Shown: piece by piece, positions 45,673-54,512 of the stretch
Numbering within the stretch: the first letter of the stretch is position 1
Layout: each line of letters opens with the position of its first letter
Source: Roseibium album
Lineage (GTDB): Bacteria > Pseudomonadota > Alphaproteobacteria > Rhizobiales > Stappiaceae
NCBI GenBank assembly: GCA_001404055.1
Contig: CXTY01000014.1
Coordinates: 310,001-374,000, forward strand
Direction of reading: 5' to 3'
DNA length: 64,000 nt
Notes under the pieces: model-generated
The model's database searches: none
Told to the model about the DNA's origin: nothing
The model's input: the letters and a program-made list of their open reading frames with translations, nothing else
Made by a program: the position numbers and the translations under genes

Positions 45673-46138
45673 GTGTCCCCCCAACCAAATTCCAAGTGCC
45701 CCTTAAGAATCGGGCACTCATAAGACCTAACAATTGCGTTCAAATTTTAGATAAAAACGTTAAAATTTAATTTTTATAGATTTTATTGCATTAGTTGATT
45801 GTTTTATCGATTATTTATGCGCATTGGTCGACGAATTTGTAATTGGCATTTAAACCAGCTGGTTCTAGATCGGTAAGCTGGTACAACAGAGCAATCATTG
45901 CGTCTCCCCTCACACTTACATGGCGTGTGAACTTGCGTGTTTGCGGATGATTTTGAACGAATTGCATAAGGTCACTTGACCCGAATGAATCAAAGGTCCA
46001 TTTGACAGGCGGCGCGCGATCCTTGATCGTCTGCGCCGCTAGAGCACTTTTGAAGAGGTCTTTTTCTTTATAAATGCTCGAAAATCTCCTTCTCCACCGG
46101 GCGGGGGCACCGTTTCCGGCAAAATAATTTGGGTAAGA
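45673..46138. other. 466-bp AT-rich region between the chemoreceptor and topA
   Basis: The first 140 bases are strongly AT-rich (runs of TAAAAACGTTAAAATTTAAT) and probably hold the chemoreceptor promoter. The right part must hold the topA promoter. A weak 86-codon frame on the minus strand is listed separately. I see no RNA gene here. Confidence 0.5.
45815..46075 (-). CDS. possible small protein of about 86 residues, rare ATT start or gene remnant
   Basis: A minus-strand frame ends in TAA at 45815 and stays open into topA. GGAGAAGGAGA (around 46085-46095) lies nine bases before an ATT codon at 46075; no ATG, GTG or TTG is well placed. The predicted chain (ending LEPAGLNANYKFVDQCA) has normal composition and no stop codons, but I recognise no family. 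Coding status is doubtful; it could also be the 3' part of an older gene. Confidence 0.25.
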   Translation of the reverse strand: MYKEKDLFKSALAAQTIKDRAPPVKWTFDSFGSSDLMQFVQNHPQTRKFTRHVSVRGDAMIALLYQLTDLEPAGLNANYKFVDQCA

Positions 46139-48817
46139 ATGAACGTCGTCATTGTGGAATCGCCGGCGAAAGCCAAGACGATCAACAAATATCTCGGCTC
46201 CGATTACACGGTGCTGGCTTCCTATGGCCACGTGCGCGACCTGCCGCCGAAAGATGGCTCGGTGCTACCGGACGACGATTTTGCCATGAGCTGGCAAGTC
46301 GACAGCAAGTCCCAAAAGCGGCTGACCGAGATCGCAAATGCGGTGAAAGAAGCTGATCGCCTCATTCTCGCAACTGACCCCGACCGCGAAGGTGAAGCCA
46401 TTTCCTGGCACGTTCTGGAAGTTCTCCAGAAGAAGCGCGTGCTGAAAGACAAGCATGTTGAACGTGTTGTGTTCAACGCCATCACAAAGAAGGCAATCCT
46501 GGAGGCGATGGACAATCCACGCGAGCTGGATACGCCTCTGGTGGACGCTTATCTCGCGCGCCGTGCACTCGACTATCTGGTTGGGTTCACACTCTCGCCT
46601 GTTCTATGGCGCAAACTTCCAGGCGCGCGTTCCGCCGGCCGTGTTCAGTCAGTCGCGCTGCGGCTCATCTGCGACCGCGAAATGGAAATCGAAACTTTCG
46701 AGCCGCAGGAATACTGGTCGATCTTCGCCAACATGAAGACCCCGACCGGGGACATGTTCCAGGCTGGCGTTACCGGATTCGACGGCAAGAAAATCGGTCG
46801 TCTCGATATCAATAACGGCACGGATGCTGGCACGATCAAGACAATGCTGGATAGCGCCAGCTTTGCGGTCGACAGCGTCGCCTCCAAACCTGCCAAGCGG
46901 AACCCTGCAGCTCCTTTCACAACGTCCACACTGCAGCAGGAAGCTTCCCGCAAGCTCGGATTTTCAGCCTCTCGCACAATGCAGGTTGCACAGAAGCTTT
47001 ACGAAGGCATCTCCATTGGCGGCGAAACCTCCGGCCTTATCACTTATATGCGTACGGACGGCGTCCAGATTGCTGGCGAAGCAATTGCAGATGCCCGATC
47101 TGTCATCGGCAAGGATTTCGGCGACAAATACGTACCGGAAAAGCCACGAATTTATTCGACCAAGGCTAAAAATGCGCAAGAAGCGCATGAGGCGATCCGT
47201 CCAACTGATCTGTCCCGCCGTCCCAAGGACGTCGCTGGGTTCCTGGATCCGGATCAGGCCAGGCTCTATGAACTTGTCTGGAAACGCACAATGGCGTCCC
47301 AGATGGAATCTGCGGTTCTCGAACGCACCACAATCGAGATTCTCGCAAGCGGCTCCGGCAAACGTGCCAATTTGCGCGCGACAGGATCCGTCGTGCGCTT
47401 CGATGGGTTCCTGGCGCTTTATCAAGAGGGCCGCGACGAGGAAGATGACGAGAAATCCAAGCGACTGCCCGCCGTCGATGAAGGCGCAGCCCTGACTGCT
47501 GTCTCTGTTGACGGAAAAGCTGAAGCGATCGAATCCTCGCAGCACTTCACAACGCCTCCACCGCGCTACACCGAGGCAAGCGTCGTAAAGAAGATGGAAG
47601 AACTCGGCATCGGCCGGCCATCGACTTACGCTTCCACGCTGCAGACCTTGCGCGACCGCGAATATGTTGAACTTGAGAAGAAACAACTCGTGCCGCAGGA
47701 CAAGGGCCGCATTGTCATTGCGTTCCTTGAAAGCTTCTTCCAGCGGTATGTGGAATTCGATTTCACTGCGGGCCTTGAAGAACAGCTCGACAAGATTTCT
47801 GCCGGTGAGCTTTCATGGCAGGACGTTCTGCGCGATTTCTGGACCGGCTTTTCCGGTGCTGTTGACGAGATCAAGGACCTTAGGGTCTCGGAGGTTATCG
47901 ACGCGCTCAACGAACTGCTTGGCCCACACATCTTCCCTGTCAAGGAAGACGGGTCGGACCCACGCAAGTGCCCGTCCTGCGACACTGGCCAGCTGTCCCT
48001 GAAGGTCAGCCGCTGGGGCGCATTTATCGGCTGTGCCAATTATCCAGAATGCGGATACACGCGCCAGCTTGGCAAGCCTAATGGCGAAGAAGGTGAAGGT
48101 GACGACGGTCCCAAGGTCTTCGGCACGGATCCGGAAACTGGCATGGATGTTTCCCTGCGCAGCGGCCGTTTCGGCCCCTATGTGCAGCTTGGTGAAGAAG
48201 CCAAGCCAAAGCGGTCTTCTTTGCCCAAGGGCTGGTCAGCCGCTGACATGGATCTGGAAAAGGCCCTGAGACTGCTCTCTTTGCCGCGTGAGGTCGGACC
48301 ACACCCCGAAGATGGCAAAATGATTTCCGCCGGAATTGGCCGATACGGCCCGTTTGTGCTGCATGAAGGCACCTATGCCAACCTGTCATCTCCAGACGAG
48401 GTGTTTTCGGTTGGCATCAACCGTGCTGTCGATGCGCTGGCTGAGAAACGCTCGAAGGGTGGCGGCCGGGGTCGCGCTGCAGCCACGCCGATGAAAGAAC
48501 TCGGTGAACATCCGGAGGAAGGTGGACCTGTCAATGTTTATGACGGGCGTTACGGACCTTATGTCAAACACGGCAAAATCAACGCCACGCTGCCCAAAGA
48601 CACTGACCCAAAGGGCGTGACGCTGGAACAGGCTGTCGAACTGATCGCAGCCAAAGCTGCCAAGGGAGGCAAGAAGAAGGCTGCGCCCAAAAAGGCAGCG
48701 GCGAAAAAATCAACTGCTGCCAAGAAACCTGCGGCAAAGAAAACAACTTCAAAAAGCACGAAGAAGGCAGCAGTCGATGCGTCTTCTGAAGAAGTGCCAT
48801 GGGATGATGCGACTTGA
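46139..48817 (+). CDS. topA: DNA topoisomerase I
   Basis: TopA relaxes negative supercoils by single-strand passage. The 892-residue protein starts MNVVIVESPAKAKTINKYLG with the TOPRIM domain (ATDPDREGEAISWH holds the acidic cluster) and has the active-site Tyr in GLITYMRTDGVQI. One zinc ribbon is visible (CPSCDTGQLSLKVSRWGAFI then CANYPECGY), followed by two further degenerate topo C-terminal repeats (GRFGPYVQLG, GRYGPFVLHE, GRYGPYVKHG) and a Lys/Ala-rich tail. rnr starts within its stop codon (TTGA). Confidence 0.97.
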   Translation: MNVVIVESPAKAKTINKYLGSDYTVLASYGHVRDLPPKDGSVLPDDDFAMSWQVDSKSQKRLTEIANAVKEADRLILATDPDREGEAISWHVLEVLQKKRVLKDKHVERVVFNAITKKAILEAMDNPRELDTPLVDAYLARRALDYLVGFTLSPVLWRKLPGARSAGRVQSVALRLICDREMEIETFEPQEYWSIFANMKTPTGDMFQAGVTGFDGKKIGRLDINNGTDAGTIKTMLDSASFAVDSVASKPAKRNPAAPFTTSTLQQEASRKLGFSASRTMQVAQKLYEGISIGGETSGLITYMRTDGVQIAGEAIADARSVIGKDFGDKYVPEKPRIYSTKAKNAQEAHEAIRPTDLSRRPKDVAGFLDPDQARLYELVWKRTMASQMESAVLERTTIEILASGSGKRANLRATGSVVRFDGFLALYQEGRDEEDDEKSKRLPAVDEGAALTAVSVDGKAEAIESSQHFTTPPPRYTEASVVKKMEELGIGRPSTYASTLQTLRDREYVELEKKQLVPQDKGRIVIAFLESFFQRYVEFDFTAGLEEQLDKISAGELSWQDVLRDFWTGFSGAVDEIKDLRVSEVIDALNELLGPHIFPVKEDGSDPRKCPSCDTGQLSLKVSRWGAFIGCANYPECGYTRQLGKPNGEEGEGDDGPKVFGTDPETGMDVSLRSGRFGPYVQLGEEAKPKRSSLPKGWSAADMDLEKALRLLSLPREVGPHPEDGKMISAGIGRYGPFVLHEGTYANLSSPDEVFSVGINRAVDALAEKRSKGGGRGRAAATPMKELGEHPEEGGPVNVYDGRYGPYVKHGKINATLPKDTDPKGVTLEQAVELIAAKAAKGGKKKAAPKKAAAKKSTAAKKPAAKKTTSKSTKKAAVDASSEEVPWDDAT

Positions 48818-51132
48818 GCGCAAAACGGATCAGCACGCGCAAGCACACAAAACGCAAACACGCCAAGGTTCCAGGTGAAATCCCCTCGAAAGAAGACATA
48901 CTTGCCTTCGTGGCCGAGAATCCAGGGCGTGCTGGAAAACGCGAAATCGCACGTCATTTCGGTATTGTCGGCGGTGCCCGCATTCACCTGAAAAAGATGC
49001 TCAAGGACCTTTCTGAAGAAGGTCTCATCGAAAAGCGCAACAAGCGGATGATCCGACCTGGCGACCTGCCATCGGTGTTTGTTGCCAATATCATCGCGCG
49101 TGACAACGACGGTGAGCTTTTGGGCGTACCTGCCGACTGGGACAATGATGCTGGCGAAGCCCCGAAAATTCTCGTGCTATCGGGCAAGAGCAAGATATCT
49201 CAGCCCGGTCTCGGTGACCGCGCCCTCATCCGCCTGACAGAAGCAGAAAGCGGACCGGAAGCAGAGCACGTTGCCCGTGTCATCAAGGTTCTGGAAAAGA
49301 AACAGGGCGCCATCCTCGGCATCTTTCGCAAACGCGATGGCGAGCGCCTCCCGTATCTGGAACCCATTGACCGAAAACAGCGTGAACTGGATGTTGATCC
49401 AGCCGACCTGAAAGAGGCCGAAGACGGCGATCTGGTCAGTGTGCAGGTGACCCGTTCCGGCCGGTATGGCCATCCGCGCGCTTCCATTGTCGAACGTTTC
49501 GGCTCAATGAATTCGGAAAAGGCAGTCTCGGAGATTGCATTGCAATCTCACAACATACCGCATGTCTTTCCTGCAAGTGTCGAAGCACAGGCAGAATCTG
49601 CGACGCCTGTCGACAAGCTCGGCAAGCGCGAAGACTGGCGTCAGGTGCCACTGATCACAATTGATCCACCAGATGCAAAGGATCATGACGACGCGGTTTA
49701 TGCAGAACCTGACGAAGATGCCGACAATGAAGGCGGCTACATCGTCTATGTCGCGATTGCAGATGTTGCTCACTATGTAACGCCCGGTTCAGCGATGGAC
49801 CGTGAAGCAATTCTTCGGGGAAACTCTGTCTATTTTCCGGATAGGGTGATTCCGATGCTGCCGGAGCGGATCTCGAACCAGCTCTGTTCCTTGCGGGAAA
49901 AGGAAGACAAACCGGCACTGGCTGTGCGAATGGTCTTCGACAAGACCGGCCGCAAAAAAAACCACAGCTTCCACCGTGTGCTGATGCGCTCTGCCGCTAA
50001 GCTCTCCTATGTTCAAGCGCAAAAGGCCATTGACGGCGTTCTCGATGAAAAAACCGAGACCCTGCTGGAGGGCGTGCTCAAACCGCTCTGGTCTGCCTAT
50101 GCGGTGTTGCACAAAGGCCGGGAAGCACGAGAACCACTGGAACTTGATCTTCCTGAGCGAAAGATAAAACTGAAGGACGATGGCACTGTTGATCATGTCT
50201 ATGTTCCGGACCGGCTTGATGCGCACAAGCTGATCGAGGAATTCATGATCCAGGCAAACGTCGCCGCTGCGGAATCACTGGAGAAAAAGAAAAGCCCCCT
50301 TCTCTATCGCGTGCACGATGCCTCTACGCCGGAAAAGCTGGAAAGCCTGAAGGACTTCCTGTCGACGCTGAACATGAAACTGCCGTCTTCCGGCGGCCTG
50401 AGGCCTGCAGCCTTCAATGGCATCCTGTCCAAAGTAAAGGACACGCCTCAGGCACATCTGGTCAACGAAGTGATATTGCGCAGTCAGGCGCAGGCTGAAT
50501 ACACGCCGCAGAACATCGGCCACTTCGGCCTCAATCTACGCCGCTATGCCCATTTCACTTCGCCTATCCGCCGTTATGCCGACCTTATCGTGCATAGAGG
50601 ACTGATCTCGGCTCTTGGCCTGGGAACTGATGGACTGCCTGAAGGCATGGAAAGCAAACTGGAAGCCATTGGCGGTGAGATATCCGGCGCTGAACGCCGT
50701 GCCATGCTTGCAGAACGTGACACGATTGACCGGTTGATCGCACTTTGGATGAGTGATCAGATCGGTGCCACGTTCCAGGGGCGCATTGCCGGTGTCGTCA
50801 AGTCCGGAATGTTTGTTCGGCTTGAAGACACAGGTGCTGACGGCTTCGTCCCAGCTTCAACAATTGGCCTCGACTATTATCGCTATGACGAAGGTGCGCG
50901 GGCGCTAATAGGTGACAAAACCGGCGAGACCTATCAACTTGGTGACCAGGTAGAGGTCAAGTTGGTGGACGCAGCACCCTTTGCCGGTGCGCTTACGTTT
51001 GAGCTTCTCAGTCATGGTCGCATTGCCGGAAAGAAGATCCGAAAATCTGTACCGAAGACCAGACGTGGCCCACCAAGGGGCGGACGTGCCAAAACCTCCT
51101 CTCGCAAGCAAAGCCGAAGGAAGTCTTCGTGA
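48814..51132 (+). CDS. rnr: ribonuclease R
   Basis: RNase R is a 3'-5' exoribonuclease that degrades structured RNA. The 772-residue protein has an N-terminal winged-helix segment (FVAENPGRAGKREIARHFGI), cold-shock domains, the RNB catalytic domain with ITIDPPDAKDHDDAVYAE (acidic metal ligands), HFTSPIRRYADLIVHRGL, an S1 domain (FQGRIAGVVKSGMFVRLEDT) and a basic tail. The start is a TTG overlapping the topA stop by four bases, so translation is probably coupled. The next gene overlaps its stop in the same way. Confidence 0.95.
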   Translation: MSAKRISTRKHTKRKHAKVPGEIPSKEDILAFVAENPGRAGKREIARHFGIVGGARIHLKKMLKDLSEEGLIEKRNKRMIRPGDLPSVFVANIIARDNDGELLGVPADWDNDAGEAPKILVLSGKSKISQPGLGDRALIRLTEAESGPEAEHVARVIKVLEKKQGAILGIFRKRDGERLPYLEPIDRKQRELDVDPADLKEAEDGDLVSVQVTRSGRYGHPRASIVERFGSMNSEKAVSEIALQSHNIPHVFPASVEAQAESATPVDKLGKREDWRQVPLITIDPPDAKDHDDAVYAEPDEDADNEGGYIVYVAIADVAHYVTPGSAMDREAILRGNSVYFPDRVIPMLPERISNQLCSLREKEDKPALAVRMVFDKTGRKKNHSFHRVLMRSAAKLSYVQAQKAIDGVLDEKTETLLEGVLKPLWSAYAVLHKGREAREPLELDLPERKIKLKDDGTVDHVYVPDRLDAHKLIEEFMIQANVAAAESLEKKKSPLLYRVHDASTPEKLESLKDFLSTLNMKLPSSGGLRPAAFNGILSKVKDTPQAHLVNEVILRSQAQAEYTPQNIGHFGLNLRRYAHFTSPIRRYADLIVHRGLISALGLGTDGLPEGMESKLEAIGGEISGAERRAMLAERDTIDRLIALWMSDQIGATFQGRIAGVVKSGMFVRLEDTGADGFVPASTIGLDYYRYDEGARALIGDKTGETYQLGDQVEVKLVDAAPFAGALTFELLSHGRIAGKKIRKSVPKTRRGPPRGGRAKTSSRKQSRRKSS

Positions 51133-51599
51133 CCGTTCACTACGAGATGGATGAAGGTTTGCATGAGCCGCAGGAGGTCATATCAAAACCCAAGCGACGG
51201 ATATTTCCTGCCTTGCTGCGTGGCGCAGCCAACAGGTGCATGAAGTGTGGTCATCGCGGAATATTCGATGGCTTCCTCAAAGTGAGCCATTCGTGCACCA
51301 GTTGCGGCGAAGAATTCCATCATCAACGCGCTGACGACGCTCCTCCCTATTTCACCATCACAATTGTCGGCCACATCATCATTCCGGCCCTCTTGGTGGT
51401 GGAAGTATTCTGGCGCCCTGCGATCTGGATACACATGTCGATTTGGCCGCTGCTGACCGTGTTGCTCGCGATCGCACTGATGCGGCCTATCAAGGGAGCT
51501 CTCGTTGGACTTCAGTGGGCACTGTATATGCATGGGTTCGACCCGGAATTTGAAGATGACTTGCCTCCTGTCACCTCATCTTGTGAAGGGACCCCATGA
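51129..51599 (+). CDS. DUF983 family membrane protein
   Basis: A 156-residue protein with a Cys-rich segment near the N-terminus, ANRCMKCGHRGIFDGFLKVS then SCTSCGEEFHHQRADDAPPY, forming a zinc-ribbon-like pair, followed by two membrane helices (FTITIVGHIIIPALLVVEVF; IHMSIWPLLTVLLAIALM). This is the DUF983 layout; the role is unknown. The GTG start overlaps the rnr stop, and its own stop overlaps the NUDIX start, so it is coupled in the topA-rnr operon. Confidence 0.9.
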   Translation: MTVHYEMDEGLHEPQEVISKPKRRIFPALLRGAANRCMKCGHRGIFDGFLKVSHSCTSCGEEFHHQRADDAPPYFTITIVGHIIIPALLVVEVFWRPAIWIHMSIWPLLTVLLAIALMRPIKGALVGLQWALYMHGFDPEFEDDLPPVTSSCEGTP

Positions 51600-52342
51600 G
51601 CGGCACTTTTGAAAAACAGTTGGCGAAAGACGAGAAGGCAGGAAATCACCCTTATATCCGGCCCAAGGATGCAGCGACGCTGCTGATACTCGATCACGAC
51701 AAGCGTGGCACTGTCAGGCTGTTGATGGGGCGACGCCATATGCGTCACGCGTTTATGCCGGGGAAATTCGTATTTCCGGGTGGGCGCGTTGACCGCGGAG
51801 ATTCCCGTATCGCCAATGTTCTTCCCTATCACCCGGATGTTGAGGCGCGCCTTGCCAAAGACTTGAAAAAGGTCAAGACGGCAGCGCGTATTCGCGCTTT
51901 CGCCATGGCGGCAATCCGCGAAACCTACGAAGAGGCCGGTGTCTTTGTTGGCAAAAAGGTATCCGGCTCCGCAGTGCATCTGGGGGCGGGTTTCGAAGCC
52001 TTTGCCGAACGAGGTATTCAGCCGGACCTGGGTGGGCTGCGCATGATAGCAAGGGCGGTTACACCGACAAAACGTCCGCGGCGCTTCGACACCCGTTTTT
52101 TCGCCGTCTGGGCCGACGCAATAGCGGACCAGCTACCAGACGGTAAAGGGCCTTCCGGAGAACTTGAAGATTGCGCCTGGCTTACGATTGACGAAGCAAG
52201 GACAAAAGAACTTCCACTGATCACAACCAAAATTCTGAGCGATCTGGAAGAACGGCTGGAAACCGACCCTTCCCTTTCACCAGAAACGCCAGTTCCTTAC
52301 TATTTTGTCCGTAGTGGCGCGTTTGTCAGAGAGCTACTTTAG
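51596..52342 (+). CDS. NUDIX hydrolase
   Basis: A 248-residue NUDIX protein. The NUDIX box reads GGRVDRGD as its front and AAIRETYEEAGVFVGKK as its REUXEE core, with a spacer longer than the standard. HMRHAFMPGKFVFPGG precedes it. It probably hydrolyses a nucleoside diphosphate derivative or CoA compound; the substrate is not known. The ATG overlaps the DUF983 stop by four bases; it closes the coupled topA-rnr-DUF983-NUDIX row. Confidence 0.92.
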   Translation: MSGTFEKQLAKDEKAGNHPYIRPKDAATLLILDHDKRGTVRLLMGRRHMRHAFMPGKFVFPGGRVDRGDSRIANVLPYHPDVEARLAKDLKKVKTAARIRAFAMAAIRETYEEAGVFVGKKVSGSAVHLGAGFEAFAERGIQPDLGGLRMIARAVTPTKRPRRFDTRFFAVWADAIADQLPDGKGPSGELEDCAWLTIDEARTKELPLITTKILSDLEERLETDPSLSPETPVPYYFVRSGAFVRELL

Positions 52343-52419
52343 GTTTTCCAACTTAAAATCAACAATTTGCGCGTAAAGCTGCTATTCTGGAAAGCCGCCA
52401 ATAAGTGGAGCCTTGTTCC

Positions 52420-52821
52420 ATGAAAGACCGCGCAATTGTTCCCGATGAACTGAATTCCTGTTACACCGACTGGAAAATGTCGCCAGGCCTGGCCTGCGGA
52501 GACTTTCTGTTTTTCTCCGGTTTCACAGGTGTCGACGCAGACGGAAACATGCCTGATGACCCCGAAGTCCAGATCCGTACGGCGTTTCGAAAGATCGGAC
52601 TGGTGCTTGCCAAAGCCGGGCTGAGTTACAAGGCACTGGTGGATATGACCACCTATCACATTGGCCTTCGTGATCATCTGGAACTGTTCAAGAGCATACG
52701 TGCTGAATACGTTGAAGAGCCTTACCCGGCCTGGACCGCTGTAGAAGTTTCGGGATTGGTTCGGCATGGCGCCATTTTTGAGATTAAGGTCGTGGCCAAC
52801 CGGATGCCGAGGGCAGATTGA
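52420..52821 (+). CDS. RidA family protein
   Basis: A 133-residue protein of the RidA/YjgF/UK114 fold, which hydrolyses reactive enamine/imine intermediates. It has FLFFSGFTGVDADGNMPDD, QIRTAFRKIGLVLAKAGLSY and the end YPAWTAVEVSGLVRHGAIFE with a conserved region of the family. The usual substrate-binding Arg near the C-terminus is not obvious, so the activity may differ. A second RidA gene lies at 57696. The ATG at 52420 follows GGAG; the opposite-strand frame over the same DNA is not coding. Confidence 0.88.
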   Translation: MKDRAIVPDELNSCYTDWKMSPGLACGDFLFFSGFTGVDADGNMPDDPEVQIRTAFRKIGLVLAKAGLSYKALVDMTTYHIGLRDHLELFKSIRAEYVEEPYPAWTAVEVSGLVRHGAIFEIKVVANRMPRAD

Positions 52822-53033
52822 TTTCAAAGACGTATTGCCGGTGTCGTGTGCTCCGGGCGACCGTTATCCCGCCCTTTACGCATCAATTTACTTCCCCGAC
52901 ATAAGGGAGTGCTTGACTTTGGCGCATTGACGAGTACTTTGCGCGCTGATTTCAGACATTGGGGCAGATTCACCGCCAGCTAATCTGGCCACAAGAACCC
53001 TTTGCCCGACAACCGAGAACAGGATCCAAGGCC

Positions 53034-53201
53034 ATGGCCAAGGCGACAACAATCAAAATCAAGCTCCTCTCCACGGCGGACACCGGCTTCTTCTATGTCA
53101 CAAAGAAGAACTCCCGTACGATGACCGAAAAAATGGTCAAGAAGAAGTACGACCCGGTTGCGAAAAAGCACGTTGAATTCAAGGAAGCCAAGATCAAGTA
53201 A
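53034..53201 (+). CDS. rpmG: 50S ribosomal protein L33
   Basis: A 55-residue ribosomal protein: [20 protein letters not shown], then [20 protein letters not shown]. It lacks the zinc Cys pairs, as do the Cys-free L33 proteins of alphaproteobacteria. The start is the ATG of MAKATT; upstream in-frame residues are not conserved. An intrinsic terminator follows 24 bases after the stop. Confidence 0.97.
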   Translation: MAKATTIKIKLLSTADTGFFYVTKKNSRTMTEKMVKKKYDPVAKKHVEFKEAKIK

Positions 53202-53224
53202 TCTTGCAACTTGATGAGCACAGC

Positions 53225-53253
53225 AAAAACCCGCCGATTTCGGCGGGTTTTTT
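53225..53253. terminator. intrinsic terminator after rpmG
   Basis: AAAAACCCGCCG (53225-53236) and CGGCGGGTTTTTT (53241-53253) form a stem of seven G-C pairs extended by A-T pairs, with a four-base loop ATTT. T-runs flank both sides, so it could work in both directions. Confidence 0.93.
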
Positions 53254-53310
53254 GTTGCAGTCTCCATGGCTAAAATCGATTACTCAAACAAGATACATGG
53301 AGATATTAGT

Positions 53311-53367
53311 GGTCGGCGGGAACACAGCATTCGAGGAGGCCACTCTTCGGCCGGTTCCCTGCCGACC
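53311..53367. ncRNA. possible structured RNA: long hairpin downstream of rpmG
   Basis: GGTCGGC (53311-53317) pairs with GCCGACC (53361-53367), then GGGAAC pairs with GTTCCC and an inner GGCC pairs with GGCC. The three stacked stems make a 57-base rod with two internal loops. It starts about 57 bases after the rpmG terminator. No T-run follows it, and I cannot match it to a named RNA family on either strand. It may be a small RNA or an unrecognised intergenic repeat. Confidence 0.4.
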
Positions 53368-53623
53368 TACCCCACGGACCCAGGAGATGCGGCGGACCTG
53401 AGCACTCCGAGGGGAAACTTTTCAGTCATTTTGGCGAAATAACAATTATTGCCATCGCTAACGACACGATTAGTCAAAATCCTAATCTTGCGTCACACTA
53501 ACCTATTGTAACCCGAATGCAACAACTTCCATAAAATACACACAAAAACAATGTGATTTTAGTAAATTCGTAACCTTAATGTGAAGTTCGGTAACGCGAT
53601 CAACAACAACAGCTTCGGGTCCA

Positions 53624-53646
53624 ACCTAAGCGCCAGAAGCTTAGGT
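53624..53646 (-). terminator. hairpin downstream of divK
   Basis: ACCTAAGC and GCTTAGGT form a perfect 8-bp stem around a seven-base loop, about 57 bases after the divK stop. There is no T-run on the minus strand, so it is a weak terminator candidate. Confidence 0.4.
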
Positions 53647-53702
53647 CGGAGCGAAATCTTGCCAGTTTCTTTACCCGGCACAGTACTTTGGAAATTCGCG
53701 CC

Positions 53703-54074
53703 TCAGGCGTCGCCGAGAAAAGTTCGTACTGTTTCCAAAAACTTTGCAACGGAGATCGGTTTGGAAATATAGGCTTCACAGCCACCTTGACGAATGCGCT
53801 CTTCATCACCCTTCATTGCAAAGGCGGTAACTGCGATGACCGGTATGGCTGCGATGTTCTCGTCCTCCTTGATCCACTTGGTGACTTCAAGGCCGGAAAC
53901 TTCAGGCAACTGAATGTCCATCAAGATCAAGTCAGGACGGTTCTCGCGGGCGAGCTGCAACGCTTCGATACCTGTACGGGTCTGCAAGGTATTGTAACCG
54001 TGTGCTTCAAGCAGATCATGAAACAGTTTCATGTTCAGCTCGTTGTCTTCTACGATCAACACGGTTTTTGCCAT
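53703..54074 (-). CDS. divK: single-domain response regulator DivK
   Basis: DivK is a 123-residue receiver that links the kinases DivJ and PleC to CtrA control of the alphaproteobacterial cell cycle. The sequence follows Div[21 protein letters not shown] with the acidic pair, the phosphorylation site in [34 protein letters not shown] with the conserved Thr, and [14 protein letters not shown] with the conserved Lys. It has no output domain. pleD, its usual operon partner, is not next to it here. Confidence 0.95.
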   Translation of the reverse strand: MAKTVLIVEDNELNMKLFHDLLEAHGYNTLQTRTGIEALQLARENRPDLILMDIQLPEVSGLEVTKWIKEDENIAAIPVIAVTAFAMKGDEERIRQGGCEAYISKPISVAKFLETVRTFLGDA

Positions 54075-54212
54075 ATGTTCGGCCCTTTTCCCGGCAACTG
54101 GCCGGTCCCATCTAATTCGACGTATCGTCTAGGTATCTGCGGTAGAACCCTTCCCCCACTCGCATTAAGTTTGTTCTAACCCGGAATCGTTTCTGAAAGG
54201 CAAAAAAACATA

Positions 54213-54512
54213 ATGAACAATATACGCGGAAAGTCATTATCGGTTGAAGAAGCACAAGGAATCGCCACAGAAGCGCTTCTTCAGCTTAGCCGCGATCCAG
54301 AACTGGTTGGACGTTTCCTGGCAATGTCGGGAATTGGGCCTGAAATGATTCGCGAAGCTGCTGCTGAACCTGGTTTTCTTGCGGGAGTTCTGGAGTTCTA
54401 CATGATGGACGATGCGTTGTTGCTTGCCTTTTGCGAAAACGGCGGGATCCGCCCGACAATGATCGCAGCCGCGCGGTTTGCTCTTGTAGGAGACACGGAA
54501 GATCATGGCTGA
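54213..54512 (+). CDS. DUF3572 family protein
   Basis: A 99-residue helical protein: LSVEEAQGIATEALLQLSRD, then FLAMSGIGPEMIREAAAEPG and the end MMDDALLLAFCENGGIRP. This is the DUF3572 pattern, found beside divK and dinB in alphaproteobacteria; its function is unknown. It is divergent from divK and overlaps the HAD gene start by eight bases. Confidence 0.9.
   Translation: MNNIRGKSLSVEEAQGIATEALLQLSRDPELVGRFLAMSGIGPEMIREAAAEPGFLAGVLEFYMMDDALLLAFCENGGIRPTMIAAARFALVGDTEDHG

Larger units (their letters stand above)
53202..53702. other. 500-bp region between rpmG and divK, no gene found
   Basis: This gap holds the rpmG terminator, a strong hairpin at 53311-53367, an AT-rich part (53440-53580) and a second hairpin at 53624-53646 (ACCTAAGC and GCTTAGGT around seven bases) just after the divK stop. 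In related Rhizobiales genomes I expect pleD between rpmG and divK; no trace of a GGDEF gene is visible here. Confidence 0.55.

Noticed and set aside
52339..52827. 162-codon minus-strand frame over the first RidA gene
   Set aside because: The + strand encodes a clear RidA protein with an upstream GGAG; the minus-strand product shows no family pattern.
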